A DNA stretch of 64,000 bases from Flagellimonas aurea (GTDB lineage Bacteria > Bacteroidota > Bacteroidia > Flavobacteriales > Flavobacteriaceae): NCBI RefSeq assembly GCF_017313785.1, contig NZ_JAFLNL010000009.1, forward strand, positions 1 to 64,000, read 5' to 3'. This document shows, one piece after another, positions 24,846 through 32,594 of this stretch (its first letter is position 1; every line of letters begins with the position of its first letter). The notes under the pieces are model-generated. The model did no database searches and had not been told where the DNA came from. It saw only the letters and a program-made list of their open reading frames with translations. The position numbers and the translations under genes were made by a program.

Positions 24846-25657
24846 AATTCTTTGATCAGTTCTTTGAATAGTTTAATCATCTTGGGTTCCGTTTGCCCTG
24901 CAATCTTCAAAATTTCTTGGACTTCGACAGGTTGCAGGTTGTCGGGGTCGCATTCATCGGTCAATACCGATACCGCTACAATGGGTAGTCGTAAATGATT
25001 CGCAACAATTACTTCGGGTACGGTGCTCATTCCCACAGCATCGGCACCCATGATCTTGAGCATTCGGTATTCTGCCTTGGTTTCCAGTTGTGGACCCACC
25101 ACGGAGGCATATACTCCCTTTTTCAAGGAAATGTTTTCACGAGCGGCGATGGATTCCACTTTTTTGCGCATTTCTGGGTCGTAGGGCTCACTCATATCCA
25201 CAAATCGGTCGCCGAACTCGGATACATTTTTAAATGCCAAAGGCGAACCCCCTTGAAGGTTAATGTGATCTTCGATCAGCATGATGTCCCCTTTTTTAAA
25301 GTCAAGGTTGATGGCTCCCGCAGCATTGGACACGAACAATTGTTTGATGCCCAATTGGTGCATTACGCGTATGGGGTAGGTTATATCGATAAAATCGTAA
25401 CCTTCATACAAGTGAAAACGTCCTTGCATTACGATGACTTTTTTGCCCTCGATGGTACCATAGATCAATTTGCCCGTATGGAATTCCACGGTTGCCAATG
25501 GGAAATGCGGAATATGATTGTAATGGGCCTCAATGGGGTTTTTTATGTTGTCTACCAATTGTCCTAATCCCGTACCTAGAACTATACCAATTTCTGGTGT
25601 TTCAAAACCTCGTTTTTTTAAGTATTCAACGGATTCTGCTATCTGTATTTTTGTCAT
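24842..25657 (-). CDS. Purine-nucleoside phosphorylase (PNP-I, trimeric type)
   Basis: The 271-residue protein has the PNP-I features EIGIVLGTGLGQLV, VEFHTGKLIYG, VMQGRFHLYEGYD, FVSNAAGAINLDF and DAVGMSTVPEVIVA. It phosphorolyses inosine, guanosine or related nucleosides to a base plus ribose-1-phosphate. In arsenosugar clusters such an enzyme has been suggested to process the adenosine by-product or the ribosyl-arsenic intermediate, which is inference here. It is coupled by ATGA overlaps to both arsM downstream and the DUF2064 glycosyltransferase upstream, showing that the three genes act as one unit. Confidence 0.93.
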   Translation of the reverse strand: MTKIQIAESVEYLKKRGFETPEIGIVLGTGLGQLVDNIKNPIEAHYNHIPHFPLATVEFHTGKLIYGTIEGKKVIVMQGRFHLYEGYDFIDITYPIRVMHQLGIKQLFVSNAAGAINLDFKKGDIMLIEDHINLQGGSPLAFKNVSEFGDRFVDMSEPYDPEMRKKVESIAARENISLKKGVYASVVGPQLETKAEYRMLKIMGADAVGMSTVPEVIVANHLRLPIVAVSVLTDECDPDNLQPVEVQEILKIAGQTEPKMIKLFKELIKEL

Positions 25658-26322
25658 TCTTCCATATGTTTTAAAAATGGCGCAAAGGCCTCAATGTCTT
25701 TAATGTCTTCGTAGTAATCCACATCATTCTTCTCATCTAAAAGCACAAACTTTTCATCTTTTATGTCGGATAATGTATCAGCAAGTACAGTATTTGTGCC
25801 CCAATCTTTGTTTTGGAACAATTTGGGTTTCAGGGATTTCATCCCCAAAAGATAGTATCCGCCATCTTCTGCGGGCCCCACAACAAAGTCGTGGTCCATT
25901 AGTTTTGAGAAAGCTGCTTCCAAATCAGTTTGGTCAAGGTGAAACATATCGCTGCCTATAATGATGATGTTCTCAAAACCCGCCTTGAATCCTTCATCGA
26001 AAGCGTTCATCATCCGTTCGCCTAAATCGTTCCCGACCTGAAGTTTCTTTTTGTAGACCTTGTTGTCCCAAATATCATCCATCCAAATGGTTTCTGAATA
26101 ATAGACCCATTTTTCAACTTTCAAATTTTTGGTAAACGACACGGTCTTGTCCAATAGAAAGTTATAAATGTCCAAAGCTGCTTGGTCTCCCACTTTGGCG
26201 GCCAATCGGGTTTTGCATTTACCAAGTTCGGGGTTACGGGTAAGGATTAAAAGTAGGTTTTTGCTCAATTGCTTTGTTTTGGTAACCGACACTTTATGCT
26301 GTTGGTCAGCAAGACGATCCAA
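25654..26322 (-). CDS. DUF2064 / TIGR04282-type glycosyltransferase (arsenosugar-linked)
   Basis: The protein has up to 222 residues in a nucleotidyl/glycosyltransferase fold: LILTRNPELGKCKTRLAAKV (phosphate-binding loop), GNDLGERMMNAF, IIIGSDMFHLDQTDLEAAF and VGPAEDGGYYLLGM. It belongs to the family formerly called rSAM/selenodomain-associated transferase 1 and now linked to arsenosugar synthesis. The annotated frame opens at a TTG. A GTG at 26292 gives a more usual N-terminus. It is the first gene of the arsM operon, and its stop overlaps the PNP start (ATGA). The partner transferase TIGR04283 is not seen. Confidence 0.85.
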   Translation of the reverse strand: MDRLADQQHKVSVTKTKQLSKNLLLILTRNPELGKCKTRLAAKVGDQAALDIYNFLLDKTVSFTKNLKVEKWVYYSETIWMDDIWDNKVYKKKLQVGNDLGERMMNAFDEGFKAGFENIIIIGSDMFHLDQTDLEAAFSKLMDHDFVVGPAEDGGYYLLGMKSLKPKLFQNKDWGTNTVLADTLSDIKDEKFVLLDEKNDVDYYEDIKDIEAFAPFLKHMEE

Positions 26323-26450
26323 TACTTACTTTTCTTTTGTGCAAAGAATGGTCATCTTTTGTTCATCTACCCAAATATACTACCATAATGATTTTCTTTA
26401 TGAACAATAGTTGACTTTTTGGTATTGAGCATAAAAAATGGGGCGAAGCT

Positions 26451-28496
26451 TCAGGATATTTTGATGAGGTAATTGGGCAAGTGTTTTCTTAGCTTGTCAA
26501 AAGAAATGGGTTTGGTAAAATAGTCGTTCATGCCAACACCTTTGGCCTCATCGATTGCCTCTTTTGTTACATCTGCCGAAAGGCCAATTATTCCGATGGT
26601 TTCATTAAACTTTCTAATTTCCATGGTAGCCTTGAAGCCATCCATTTTTGGCATGTGGACATCCATGAAGACCAAATGGTAGCCATTTCTTTTGACGGCT
26701 TCGATGGCCTCGACCCCATTGGAGACCGAATCGGAATGGACCCCCAAATTTTCGAGGGTTTTCTGTAGTACAATTACATTCACTCGGTTATCATCTACAA
26801 TCAAAACCCGACAGCCGCTCAAATCAATCGATTCTTGCCCTTTACTGTTTACGGAGCCACTACTGTCCGAAACAGGGAATTTAAGGGATAAATGAAATTC
26901 GGTTCCTAGGTTTTCTTGACTTGTCACATCAATTTTCCCCTCTAGGAGCTCTACAAGTTTGGAGGTTATGTACAATCCAAGTCCGCTGCCTTCATGACGT
27001 TTGGCCTTTCCGACCTCTACTTGTGTAAATCGGTCAAATATGGTATTTAGTTTATCTTTTGGGATGCCAATTCCAGAGTCCTTTATGGAAATGGCAATTG
27101 AAAGGTCGTTATCCTCTATATGTTCTTCGTAGGAGATGGTAATTCCTCCCGTTTCTGTGAATTTCAAGGAGTTTCGTAAAATATTGGTTATTATCTGACC
27201 GTATTTCCCGATATCCCCAAAGGCTTCCATTTGGCTTTGCGATACTTGGTCCAGATTGATATAGAGACCTTTTTCTTCAGCAGTTCGCCTATAAATCCTG
27301 ATTATGTTTTTTAGTTCATCCAAAGGGAAGAAAATGTCGTTCCTAAAAGTTGTTTTGCCCGATTCTATTTTGTCGATTTCAAGGATATCGTTCACCAAAA
27401 GGAGCAGTTTTTTGGAGGAAATATCCATAAGGGAAAGATATTCTTGCAGGGAACTCTGTATCTCCGAAAGTTTTAAAACTTCAATAAACCCAATTATCGC
27501 ATTTAATGGGGTCCTAATTTCATGGCTCATATTGGATATGAACTCCGTTTTTGATTTGGATGCCTTTTCCGCTCTCAACTGTTCTTTTTTCAAGGATGTG
27601 TTGAGGTCTTTTAATTTTAGGTTGGCATCGTGCAAGTTCTTGTTCTTTTTTCTGGAAGATCTGTAGAAATATATCAAGGAACTGGTTAGCAGGGAAAGCA
27701 GGAGCCCAAATGCCAAATAGATGTAAGTGGATTGTTTTCTTTCGGCCAAAAAGTTTAACTCGGCGGGCATAAGGGAGAACTTCCATGTTTGTCCATCAAG
27801 TGCGTCCACCTCAAAAGATGTGGTGAAAATAAATTCTTTTCCGATTTCGTTTGTCCTCGGATTGTTTTTGGAATAAAATATGGTGCCTGTTTCGTCCTCT
27901 ACTTGAATTGCATATTTGTCCAATTCGGCAACCAGCTCATTAAAAGGTCCGGTAAAATCCATGCCCGCTGTTACCGAACCCATAAAGCGGCCGTTCAAAT
28001 AGACAGGTGCATCCACTAGAAAGGCACTGCCTCCTTGGTACAGTTTTGTCCAGGGTGATATGTTGGTGGTTGAATCGCTTATGTGTTTTTGCCATTCGGG
28101 ATATCTGGGGTGGGTGGTAAGATCTAGCCCAATGGCAGCTTTGTTTTCCTCAATAGGGATAACTTTTTGTATGACCATGGAACTATCCAGCCATTCCACA
28201 AACCTAAAGGATGAATTTTGTGCCATAATCAAGGTGGCATCCCGTTCCCAGTAATCAAAGTAGGACCCATTGGTCATTTCAATTCGCTGTTTCAGGTTCT
28301 CCAAAGATTTGATGTTGTACTCTACCAAGGAAAAGAATTCCTTTGCCCTGAGACTTCCCGTATTTTGTATTTCCCTAATGTAGCTCGATTTTTGGGTATT
28401 GAGCGAATTGTTCCACAGAGCGAATACTATGGCAATAAAAAAGACAAATATTGCCAAAGGGAAAATCAGTTCTTTTTTTGAGGATATCAACGGCAT
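26451..28496 (-). CDS. Hybrid histidine kinase with CHASE sensor and receiver
   Basis: The 681-residue protein has a membrane helix (11-28), a periplasmic CHASE-like domain (about 50-245; WLDSSMVIQKVIPIEENKAA, GLDLTTHP, QGGSAFLVDAPVY), a second helix (257-278), a coiled coil (282-315), HisKA with phosphoacceptor His325 in SNMSHEIRTPLN, HATPase (NILRNSLKFTE, DSGIGIPKD, GSGLGLYI), and a C-terminal receiver with Asp612 in VFMDVHMPKMDG and Lys662. CHASE domains sense small molecules such as cytokinin-like or peptide ligands. No response regulator or phosphotransfer protein is adjacent, so the output must go elsewhere. The gene lies alone, separated by 128 bp from the arsenosugar unit. Confidence 0.94.
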   Translation of the reverse strand: MPLISSKKELIFPLAIFVFFIAIVFALWNNSLNTQKSSYIREIQNTGSLRAKEFFSLVEYNIKSLENLKQRIEMTNGSYFDYWERDATLIMAQNSSFRFVEWLDSSMVIQKVIPIEENKAAIGLDLTTHPRYPEWQKHISDSTTNISPWTKLYQGGSAFLVDAPVYLNGRFMGSVTAGMDFTGPFNELVAELDKYAIQVEDETGTIFYSKNNPRTNEIGKEFIFTTSFEVDALDGQTWKFSLMPAELNFLAERKQSTYIYLAFGLLLSLLTSSLIYFYRSSRKKNKNLHDANLKLKDLNTSLKKEQLRAEKASKSKTEFISNMSHEIRTPLNAIIGFIEVLKLSEIQSSLQEYLSLMDISSKKLLLLVNDILEIDKIESGKTTFRNDIFFPLDELKNIIRIYRRTAEEKGLYINLDQVSQSQMEAFGDIGKYGQIITNILRNSLKFTETGGITISYEEHIEDNDLSIAISIKDSGIGIPKDKLNTIFDRFTQVEVGKAKRHEGSGLGLYITSKLVELLEGKIDVTSQENLGTEFHLSLKFPVSDSSGSVNSKGQESIDLSGCRVLIVDDNRVNVIVLQKTLENLGVHSDSVSNGVEAIEAVKRNGYHLVFMDVHMPKMDGFKATMEIRKFNETIGIIGLSADVTKEAIDEAKGVGMNDYFTKPISFDKLRKHLPNYLIKIS

Positions 28497-28998
28497 GTTA
28501 AGTATCTAAATCGGAGGCTTATTATTAATACTTGTCAACTCATCTGTTCAAAACAGCGAACATTCTATATTTTTCCGCCGCACTTGGTGTCGTAAGAAAA
28601 TTCATCAGTTATTACTATCAAACACTTTTTTGCCAAAAAAATTGTGCTTCACACTGCGTATTTGGTAAAACATCACAAAATCGTTCACCAACCTATATGC
28701 TCTGATCAATATCAATTTTTTTGAAAGCTCTCCACATGATCTTTGTCATAAATAGCCAACTATGGGCTTTACACAGAGCCAGTTACAAAAATGCTTTGCA
28801 GATGGATGAAGTTGTTGATTTGATAGAGCAGCAAAATGTTGACAACGGTATCTTGTGAAACGAGATATACCCAAAATACCGGCAGCGTGTCAAAAACTTA
28901 ATGCATGCAAGAGGCCTACAGGAGAAATAGTGGAAATGTGGAAAGTTCCCTTGATGAATTGGAAGGACTCTTGCCAAGAATGGAATGGAAATAAAAAA
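28497..28998 (+). other. Gene-poor stretch with possible decayed coding remnant
   Basis: No convincing intact gene is present between the kinase start and the terminator at 28993. On the plus strand an ATG at 28736 opens a 40-codon frame (stop 28856-28858) that reads coherently as NSQLWALHRASYKNALQ and MDEVVDLIEQQ, and the same frame continues after the stop for about 23 codons with YPKYRQRVKNLMHARGLQ. A further in-phase change would yield ESSLDELEGLLPRMEWK. This looks like a small gene broken by a stop and a frameshift, but it is short and I cannot name it. Confidence 0.25.
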
Positions 28999-29018
28999 GG
29001 GCGCCTGATCAGGAGCCC
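28993..29018 (-). terminator. Terminator of the 33-residue membrane protein gene
   Basis: Read on the minus strand, GGGCTCCTGATCAGGCGCCC forms a stem (GGGC/GCCC outside, CCTGATCAGG palindrome inside, one mismatch) followed by six T residues. It lies 61 bp past the stop of the small gene at 29079-29180. The same CCTGATCAGG heart recurs in the terminator at 47279-47310. Confidence 0.7.
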
Positions 29019-29078
29019 CGTGAGAACACATTATTAACTATTGGTGAAATTGATTGATGTGGTAGTGTTTAGTATAGT

Positions 29079-29180
29079 TTAATTAATGTAAAGGTAAATG
29101 CTACTGAAAAGGAAGTAAACGGATAGTGCAATTACAGCGTACCAAAAGAGGTAACCTAGTTTTGCTTCTACAGTGTTCAT
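29079..29180 (-). CDS. 33-residue single-pass membrane protein
   Basis: The frame opens at ATG 29180 and reads MNTVEAKLGYLFWYAVIALS and then VYFLFSSIYLYIN before TAA at 29079-29081. It has a short soluble head, then one hydrophobic segment of about 24 residues. It is preceded by an A-rich leader (CACCAAAAAA) typical of flavobacterial translation starts and followed by a terminator with a T-run, so a dedicated transcript is likely. I do not recognise the family. The function is unknown; small membrane proteins of this type often adjust larger membrane complexes. Confidence 0.6.
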   Translation of the reverse strand: MNTVEAKLGYLFWYAVIALSVYFLFSSIYLYIN

Positions 29181-29410
29181 TTTTTTGGTGTTTGTTATTT
29201 AGTTGGGTTAAAACTTCAGCCCTAAATTATTCAAAACAGACCCGTGCGCAATCCAGATTTTTATTGGTTGCAGTAAATTGGACATAATTGGTTCTAAAAG
29301 TTATGTAAATGGGAAAAACAGACCTAAAATGGAAAAAAGAAAGTCTTTTTTAATCATTAAACACTGAAAAACAGAATGTTGTGATTTGATGGGTGAGGGG
29401 TATAAACAAT

Positions 29411-29454
29411 TATGGAAGGATGCCGACACTTACGAATGCCGATATCCTTCCATA
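29411..29454 (-). terminator. Terminator hairpin after the 75-residue gene
   Basis: Perfect 11-bp arms TATGGAAGGAT (29411-29421) and ATCCTTCCATA (29444-29454) lie 24 bp beyond the stop of the minus-strand gene at 29478-29705. A TGCCGA direct repeat lies within the loop region. There is no strong T-run on the minus strand, so termination may be partial. Confidence 0.6.
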
Positions 29455-29477
29455 AAAATTAGTGGTTGATAGAAACC

Positions 29478-29705
29478 TTAGGCCAAAGGCGAACCTTTGA
29501 GCCGTTTTTCTATTTTACGCTTTTTAGCAGTAATGTTCTTCATGGTTTCCATTAATTTGGAATCCTTGGTCTTTTTATAAATCTCGTTGATCGAAAGAAT
29601 CAAGCTCTTTGCTTCTCTTGAGGCCTTAACCCTATCGCTGGTGGACATGTGGCTCATGGGCCTTTTTTCAAACTCTTCCGCCTTTTCTAGTAACTCGTGG
29701 GTCAT
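29478..29705 (-). CDS. Small charged helical protein, unknown function
   Basis: The 75-residue protein is soluble, highly charged and almost surely helical (EKAEEFEKRPMSHMS, REAKSLILSINEIYKK, NITAKKRKIEKRLKG). The basic C-terminus could bind nucleic acid. It has its own start ATG next to an A-rich leader and a terminator-like hairpin behind it. I do not recognise the family with certainty. No neighbour suggests a partner. Confidence 0.65.
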   Translation of the reverse strand: MTHELLEKAEEFEKRPMSHMSTSDRVKASREAKSLILSINEIYKKTKDSKLMETMKNITAKKRKIEKRLKGSPLA

Positions 29706-29768
29706 TTTTTGTTTTTAAAATTATTCGCAATCGGCTAAATATAAGAGTTAGTTTGATATTTTTTGCCT

Positions 29769-29843
29769 ATGGAACGATTTGATTTTCATATTTATGAAAA
29801 CATTAAGAAGTCTATTGGTGAAGTGTTGAAAAAATCTAAATAG
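29769..29843 (+). CDS. Possible 24-residue peptide
   Basis: ATG at 29769 opens MERFDFHIYENIKKSIGEVL and four more codons to TAG at 29841-29843, in A/T-rich intergenic DNA with TATTTTTTGCC just upstream (close to a flavobacterial -7 element). It could be a real small peptide, a leader, or chance. The rest of 29706-30001 contains only promoter-like sequence. Confidence 0.2.
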   Translation: MERFDFHIYENIKKSIGEVLKKSK

Positions 29844-29952
29844 GACAGCAAAATAAGTGTTAAGCAATTGATTCTGTGTAACTTTTTTCTTGAACAATTT
29901 GCTGGAAACAACAAGTCCAAATCGAAATCAATGTTAAATTAATATAACTTAA

Positions 29953-29984
29953 TTGTAAGTTTATTGTTATTTGAAGTATTTTTG
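29953..29984 (+). promoter_or_regulatory. Flavobacterial-type promoter for 30002
   Basis: TATTTTTG (29977-29984) matches the Bacteroidota -7 element TAnnTTTG, with a TTG at 29953-29955 standing about 21 bp upstream in the place of the -33 TTTG. It precedes the TTG start at 30002 by 17 bp, leaving a very short leader. The call rests on consensus match only. Confidence 0.4.
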
Positions 29985-30001
29985 CTTCAAAATTTTTTGA
30001 C

Positions 30002-30298
30002 TTGGAAATCATCTGGAAAAACGTAACGGGAAAGACTGCTTTGGACCACAAACAAGAAGTGGATTTAGAGTATGCCGTGCGGCTTCAGGTGGTAAAGTTA
30101 GTAATAAAAGAGGCAGAACACCTTATGCCTTATCTTTCTTTGGTGGCAATAGAAATAGATGCGGCCAAAGGCAACGTTTCGGTGCATGGAGATACACCTG
30201 AGCCTCTTTATTCCAAAATTGCCAACAAGTTAAAACAGCCAGTTTCAGAAAAAAATTCCAGAACCTCTTCACCTGTTTTTGCTACACTTAATTTTTAA
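30002..30298 (+). CDS. Hypothetical 98-residue protein
   Basis: The frame starts at TTG 30002 (EIIWKNVTGKTALDHKQEV), with no ATG available before residue 43. The middle is protein-like, with a helix (DLEYAVRLQVVKLVIKEAEH) and alternating strands (LSLVAIEIDAAKGNVSVHG). I do not recognise it. It ends 84 bp before the GH3-type enzyme gene and may share its transcript. The non-ATG start leaves some doubt about the exact beginning. Confidence 0.5.
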   Translation: MEIIWKNVTGKTALDHKQEVDLEYAVRLQVVKLVIKEAEHLMPYLSLVAIEIDAAKGNVSVHGDTPEPLYSKIANKLKQPVSEKNSRTSSPVFATLNF

Positions 30299-30353
30299 GG
30301 TCATTTAAGTTGATCAAAAAACGGATTGAGTAAACTCTACCTGACGAATATGG

Positions 30354-30377
30354 GTAATTTTATAGTATTAAAATTAC
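30354..30377 (+). promoter_or_regulatory. Perfect inverted repeat just before the GH3-type gene
   Basis: GTAATTTTA (30354-30362) and TAAAATTAC (30369-30377) flank a 6-bp loop and end 5 bp before the ATG at 30383. Such a site could bind a repressor, or form an RNA hairpin that hides the start codon region. If translation instead began at the TTG at 30326 or the ATG at 30350 the repeat would be coding, which I think less likely. Confidence 0.4.
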
Positions 30378-30382
30378 TCGAT

Positions 30383-31906
30383 ATGGCTATCATTGGAAAC
30401 ATCATTAAGGGGGTTATCGAGGCAAAAGAGGCCTTGAGCTGGGAACCCAATCCTGTTGAAGAACAGAAGGAAGTGCTCAAAGAATTATTGGGCAAAGCCA
30501 AGGATACCCAATTTGGCAAGCAATATGATTTTGCGGCTATTTTAAAGTCGGATAATATTCAGAAAGCATTTGCAGAAGCCATACCTTATCACGATTATAA
30601 AAAAATCACCGAAGAGTGGTGGAGCAAGACCATTGATGGTGAACCTGATGTTACTTGGCCTGGAAGCCCTGACTTTTTTGCGTTATCATCTGGAACCACG
30701 GGCAAGAAATCCAAAAGGATTCCCGTTACCGAAGATATGATCGATTCCATAACCCGAGCAGGAAGGCATCAAGTTTATGCGATGAGTAATTTTGATATGC
30801 CCGCGGACTTTTTCGAGAAGGAGATCATGATGCTGGGAAGTTCCACCAACTTACAGGAACGAGATGGCAAAAAAGAAGGGGAAATCAGTGGTATCAGTGC
30901 CAGTAACATACCCTTTTGGTTCAAAAAATATTATAAGCCTGGCGACCAAATTGCCCAAATTGATGATTGGGACGAAAGGGTGCTCTCCATAGCCAAAAAT
31001 GCCAAAAACTGGGATATTGGCGCCTTGAGCGGAATACCATCTTGGATGGAGCTTATGCTCAAAAAAGTAATCGATTATCACAATGTCGACAATATCCATC
31101 AAATATGGCCCAATCTCCGGGCATACACTTCGGGAGGAGTTGCTTTTGATCCTTATGAAAAAAGTTTCAACGCGTTGCTGGACCACCCGATTCAAATTAT
31201 TGATACTTATTTAGCTTCGGAAGGATTTTTTGCCTGCCAGAACAGACCAGAAACCTCTTCCATGAAATTGATTACGGACAATGGAATCTATTTTGAGTTT
31301 GTTCCCTTCGAACCCAAATATGTTAACCAAGATGGTTCATTGACGGATGATGCTCCTTCAATTACTTTGGATGAGGTCGAGGAAGATGTGGACTATGTTC
31401 TTATTATTTCAACGGTTTCAGGTGCTTGGCGCTACATAATCGGAGACACCATTGCGTTTACCGATGTGGAACGGGCCGAGATCAAGATTACAGGTCGCAC
31501 CAAATTCTTTTTGAACACTGTTGGTTCCCAGCTTTCCGTCAACAAACTTAACGATGCCGTGAAGCATTTGGAAGATGAACTCGACATTAAAGTGCCGGAA
31601 TACACGCTATGCGCCAAACGTTTTGATGATGGATTTTACCACACATGGTATTTGGGCTCCGACAGTAAATTGGACGAGGAGAAAACGGCAGATGTTTTGG
31701 ACAAATACTTGAAGGAAGCCAATAAAAACTATAAAGTGGCACGTAGCAAAGCTTTGGAAGGCGTAAAGGTTCACTTTGTGCCCCAGAAAATGTTTTCGGA
31801 ATGGAACGGTGCCAACAAGAAAAAAGGCGGACAAGTGAAAATGGAGCGTGTAATGGGTGAGGAACGTTTTAAGGAGTGGGAGGATTTTGTATCCCAAAAA
31901 GCTTAA
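30383..31906 (+). CDS. GH3-family acyl-adenylating enzyme
   Basis: The protein is about 507 residues and related to plant GH3 auxin-amido synthetases within the ANL superfamily. Features seen: FFALSSGTTGKKSKRIPVTE (ATP-binding Ser/Thr/Gly loop), YTSGGVAFDPYEKSF, DTYLASEGFFACQNR, GAWRYIIGDTIAFTD and the hinge-like EIKITGRTKFFLNTVGSQLS. It should activate a carboxylic acid as an adenylate and pass it to an amine or thiol. Substrates of bacterial members are mostly unknown. The ATG at 30383 (MAIIGNIIKGVIEAKEAL) is preferred over two upstream in-frame starts. Its stop overlaps the end of the convergent zincin gene. Confidence 0.9.
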   Translation: MAIIGNIIKGVIEAKEALSWEPNPVEEQKEVLKELLGKAKDTQFGKQYDFAAILKSDNIQKAFAEAIPYHDYKKITEEWWSKTIDGEPDVTWPGSPDFFALSSGTTGKKSKRIPVTEDMIDSITRAGRHQVYAMSNFDMPADFFEKEIMMLGSSTNLQERDGKKEGEISGISASNIPFWFKKYYKPGDQIAQIDDWDERVLSIAKNAKNWDIGALSGIPSWMELMLKKVIDYHNVDNIHQIWPNLRAYTSGGVAFDPYEKSFNALLDHPIQIIDTYLASEGFFACQNRPETSSMKLITDNGIYFEFVPFEPKYVNQDGSLTDDAPSITLDEVEEDVDYVLIISTVSGAWRYIIGDTIAFTDVERAEIKITGRTKFFLNTVGSQLSVNKLNDAVKHLEDELDIKVPEYTLCAKRFDDGFYHTWYLGSDSKLDEEKTADVLDKYLKEANKNYKVARSKALEGVKVHFVPQKMFSEWNGANKKKGGQVKMERVMGEERFKEWEDFVSQKA

Positions 31907-32532
31907 CCATTTCCTTTTATCGAATCCAGTTCTTTTACCATTTCCATAATCTCATCCGGAGAAAGGTAGTATTGTTTGATGCGTGTCTTGTAGGTCTCGT
32001 CTATTTCTGAGTTGTCGAGGATAAACCGCTTTGTTTTCAGAATGTATTCGGACATTCCCCTGGATACGGCAAAGGAGTCCGCGGCACGTTCTGCTTTTTT
32101 GATAAACTCTTTCAATAGCACATATCTAATGCCAAAACCTATAAGATTGAGGTTGCCACGTTGTTGGTAGTCCATAACATGTCCAAGCTCGTGACCGAGC
32201 CATCCGATCAGAACATCTTTTGGTACATCCACGGTCTTGAACTCTTCACCGGATATCTTGAACTTTTCACTGATCAAGATTACATAGCTGCGCTTGTTCT
32301 TTGGTTTTAGCAGTCCGCTCCATGTAGGTTGGGCCTGCATCACCGATTTTTTGATGTTCTTTTTGAACTTGAATTCAATAGGGATGCCATTGAGTTCAGG
32401 AAAGTGGCCCAAGGCGATTCTCGCCTCCTGCTCAATGCTCTCAGGTATGCTGTTCTTGGGTTTCTTCAAAATAATGATAACTAAAAATACCGATAGGGAT
32501 AGTAGTAAAAGTAGTTTTAGTTTTCTTTTCAA
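31903..32532 (-). CDS. Membrane-anchored zincin-like protein (HELGH)
   Basis: The 209-residue protein has a basic start and one hydrophobic N-terminal helix (6-22), then a soluble domain with the metal motif GHELGHVMDY and, about 30 residues on, ERAADSFAVSRG, whose Glu/Asp would complete a gluzincin-type zinc site. The core resembles M48/SprT-like peptidases reduced to the minimum. It is most likely a periplasm-facing protease or peptidoglycan-associated hydrolase. It converges on the GH3-type gene with a 4-bp overlap of the 3' ends. The family is not recognised exactly. Confidence 0.7.
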   Translation of the reverse strand: MKRKLKLLLLLSLSVFLVIIILKKPKNSIPESIEQEARIALGHFPELNGIPIEFKFKKNIKKSVMQAQPTWSGLLKPKNKRSYVILISEKFKISGEEFKTVDVPKDVLIGWLGHELGHVMDYQQRGNLNLIGFGIRYVLLKEFIKKAERAADSFAVSRGMSEYILKTKRFILDNSEIDETYKTRIKQYYLSPDEIMEMVKELDSIKGNG

Positions 32533-32547
32533 AATTTATGGGTTAAA

Positions 32548-32574
32548 AAAAGGGCAAATTACAATTTGCCCTTT
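32548..32574 (-). terminator. Terminator after the beta-barrel protein gene
   Basis: A long symmetrical stem, AGGGCAAATT and AATTTGCCCT, is flanked by an A-run on one side and a T-run on the other (GGGCAAATT-AC-AATTTGCCC). On the minus strand it lies 21 bp beyond the stop at 32595 and is followed by seven T residues. Confidence 0.85.
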
Positions 32575-32594
32575 TCAATGTGATTATTTGTTTT

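Noticed and set aside
28783-29031. An 82-codon minus-strand frame in the 28.5-29.1 kb gap
   Set aside because: Cysteine- and histidine-rich random-looking translation that runs through the terminator of the small membrane gene.
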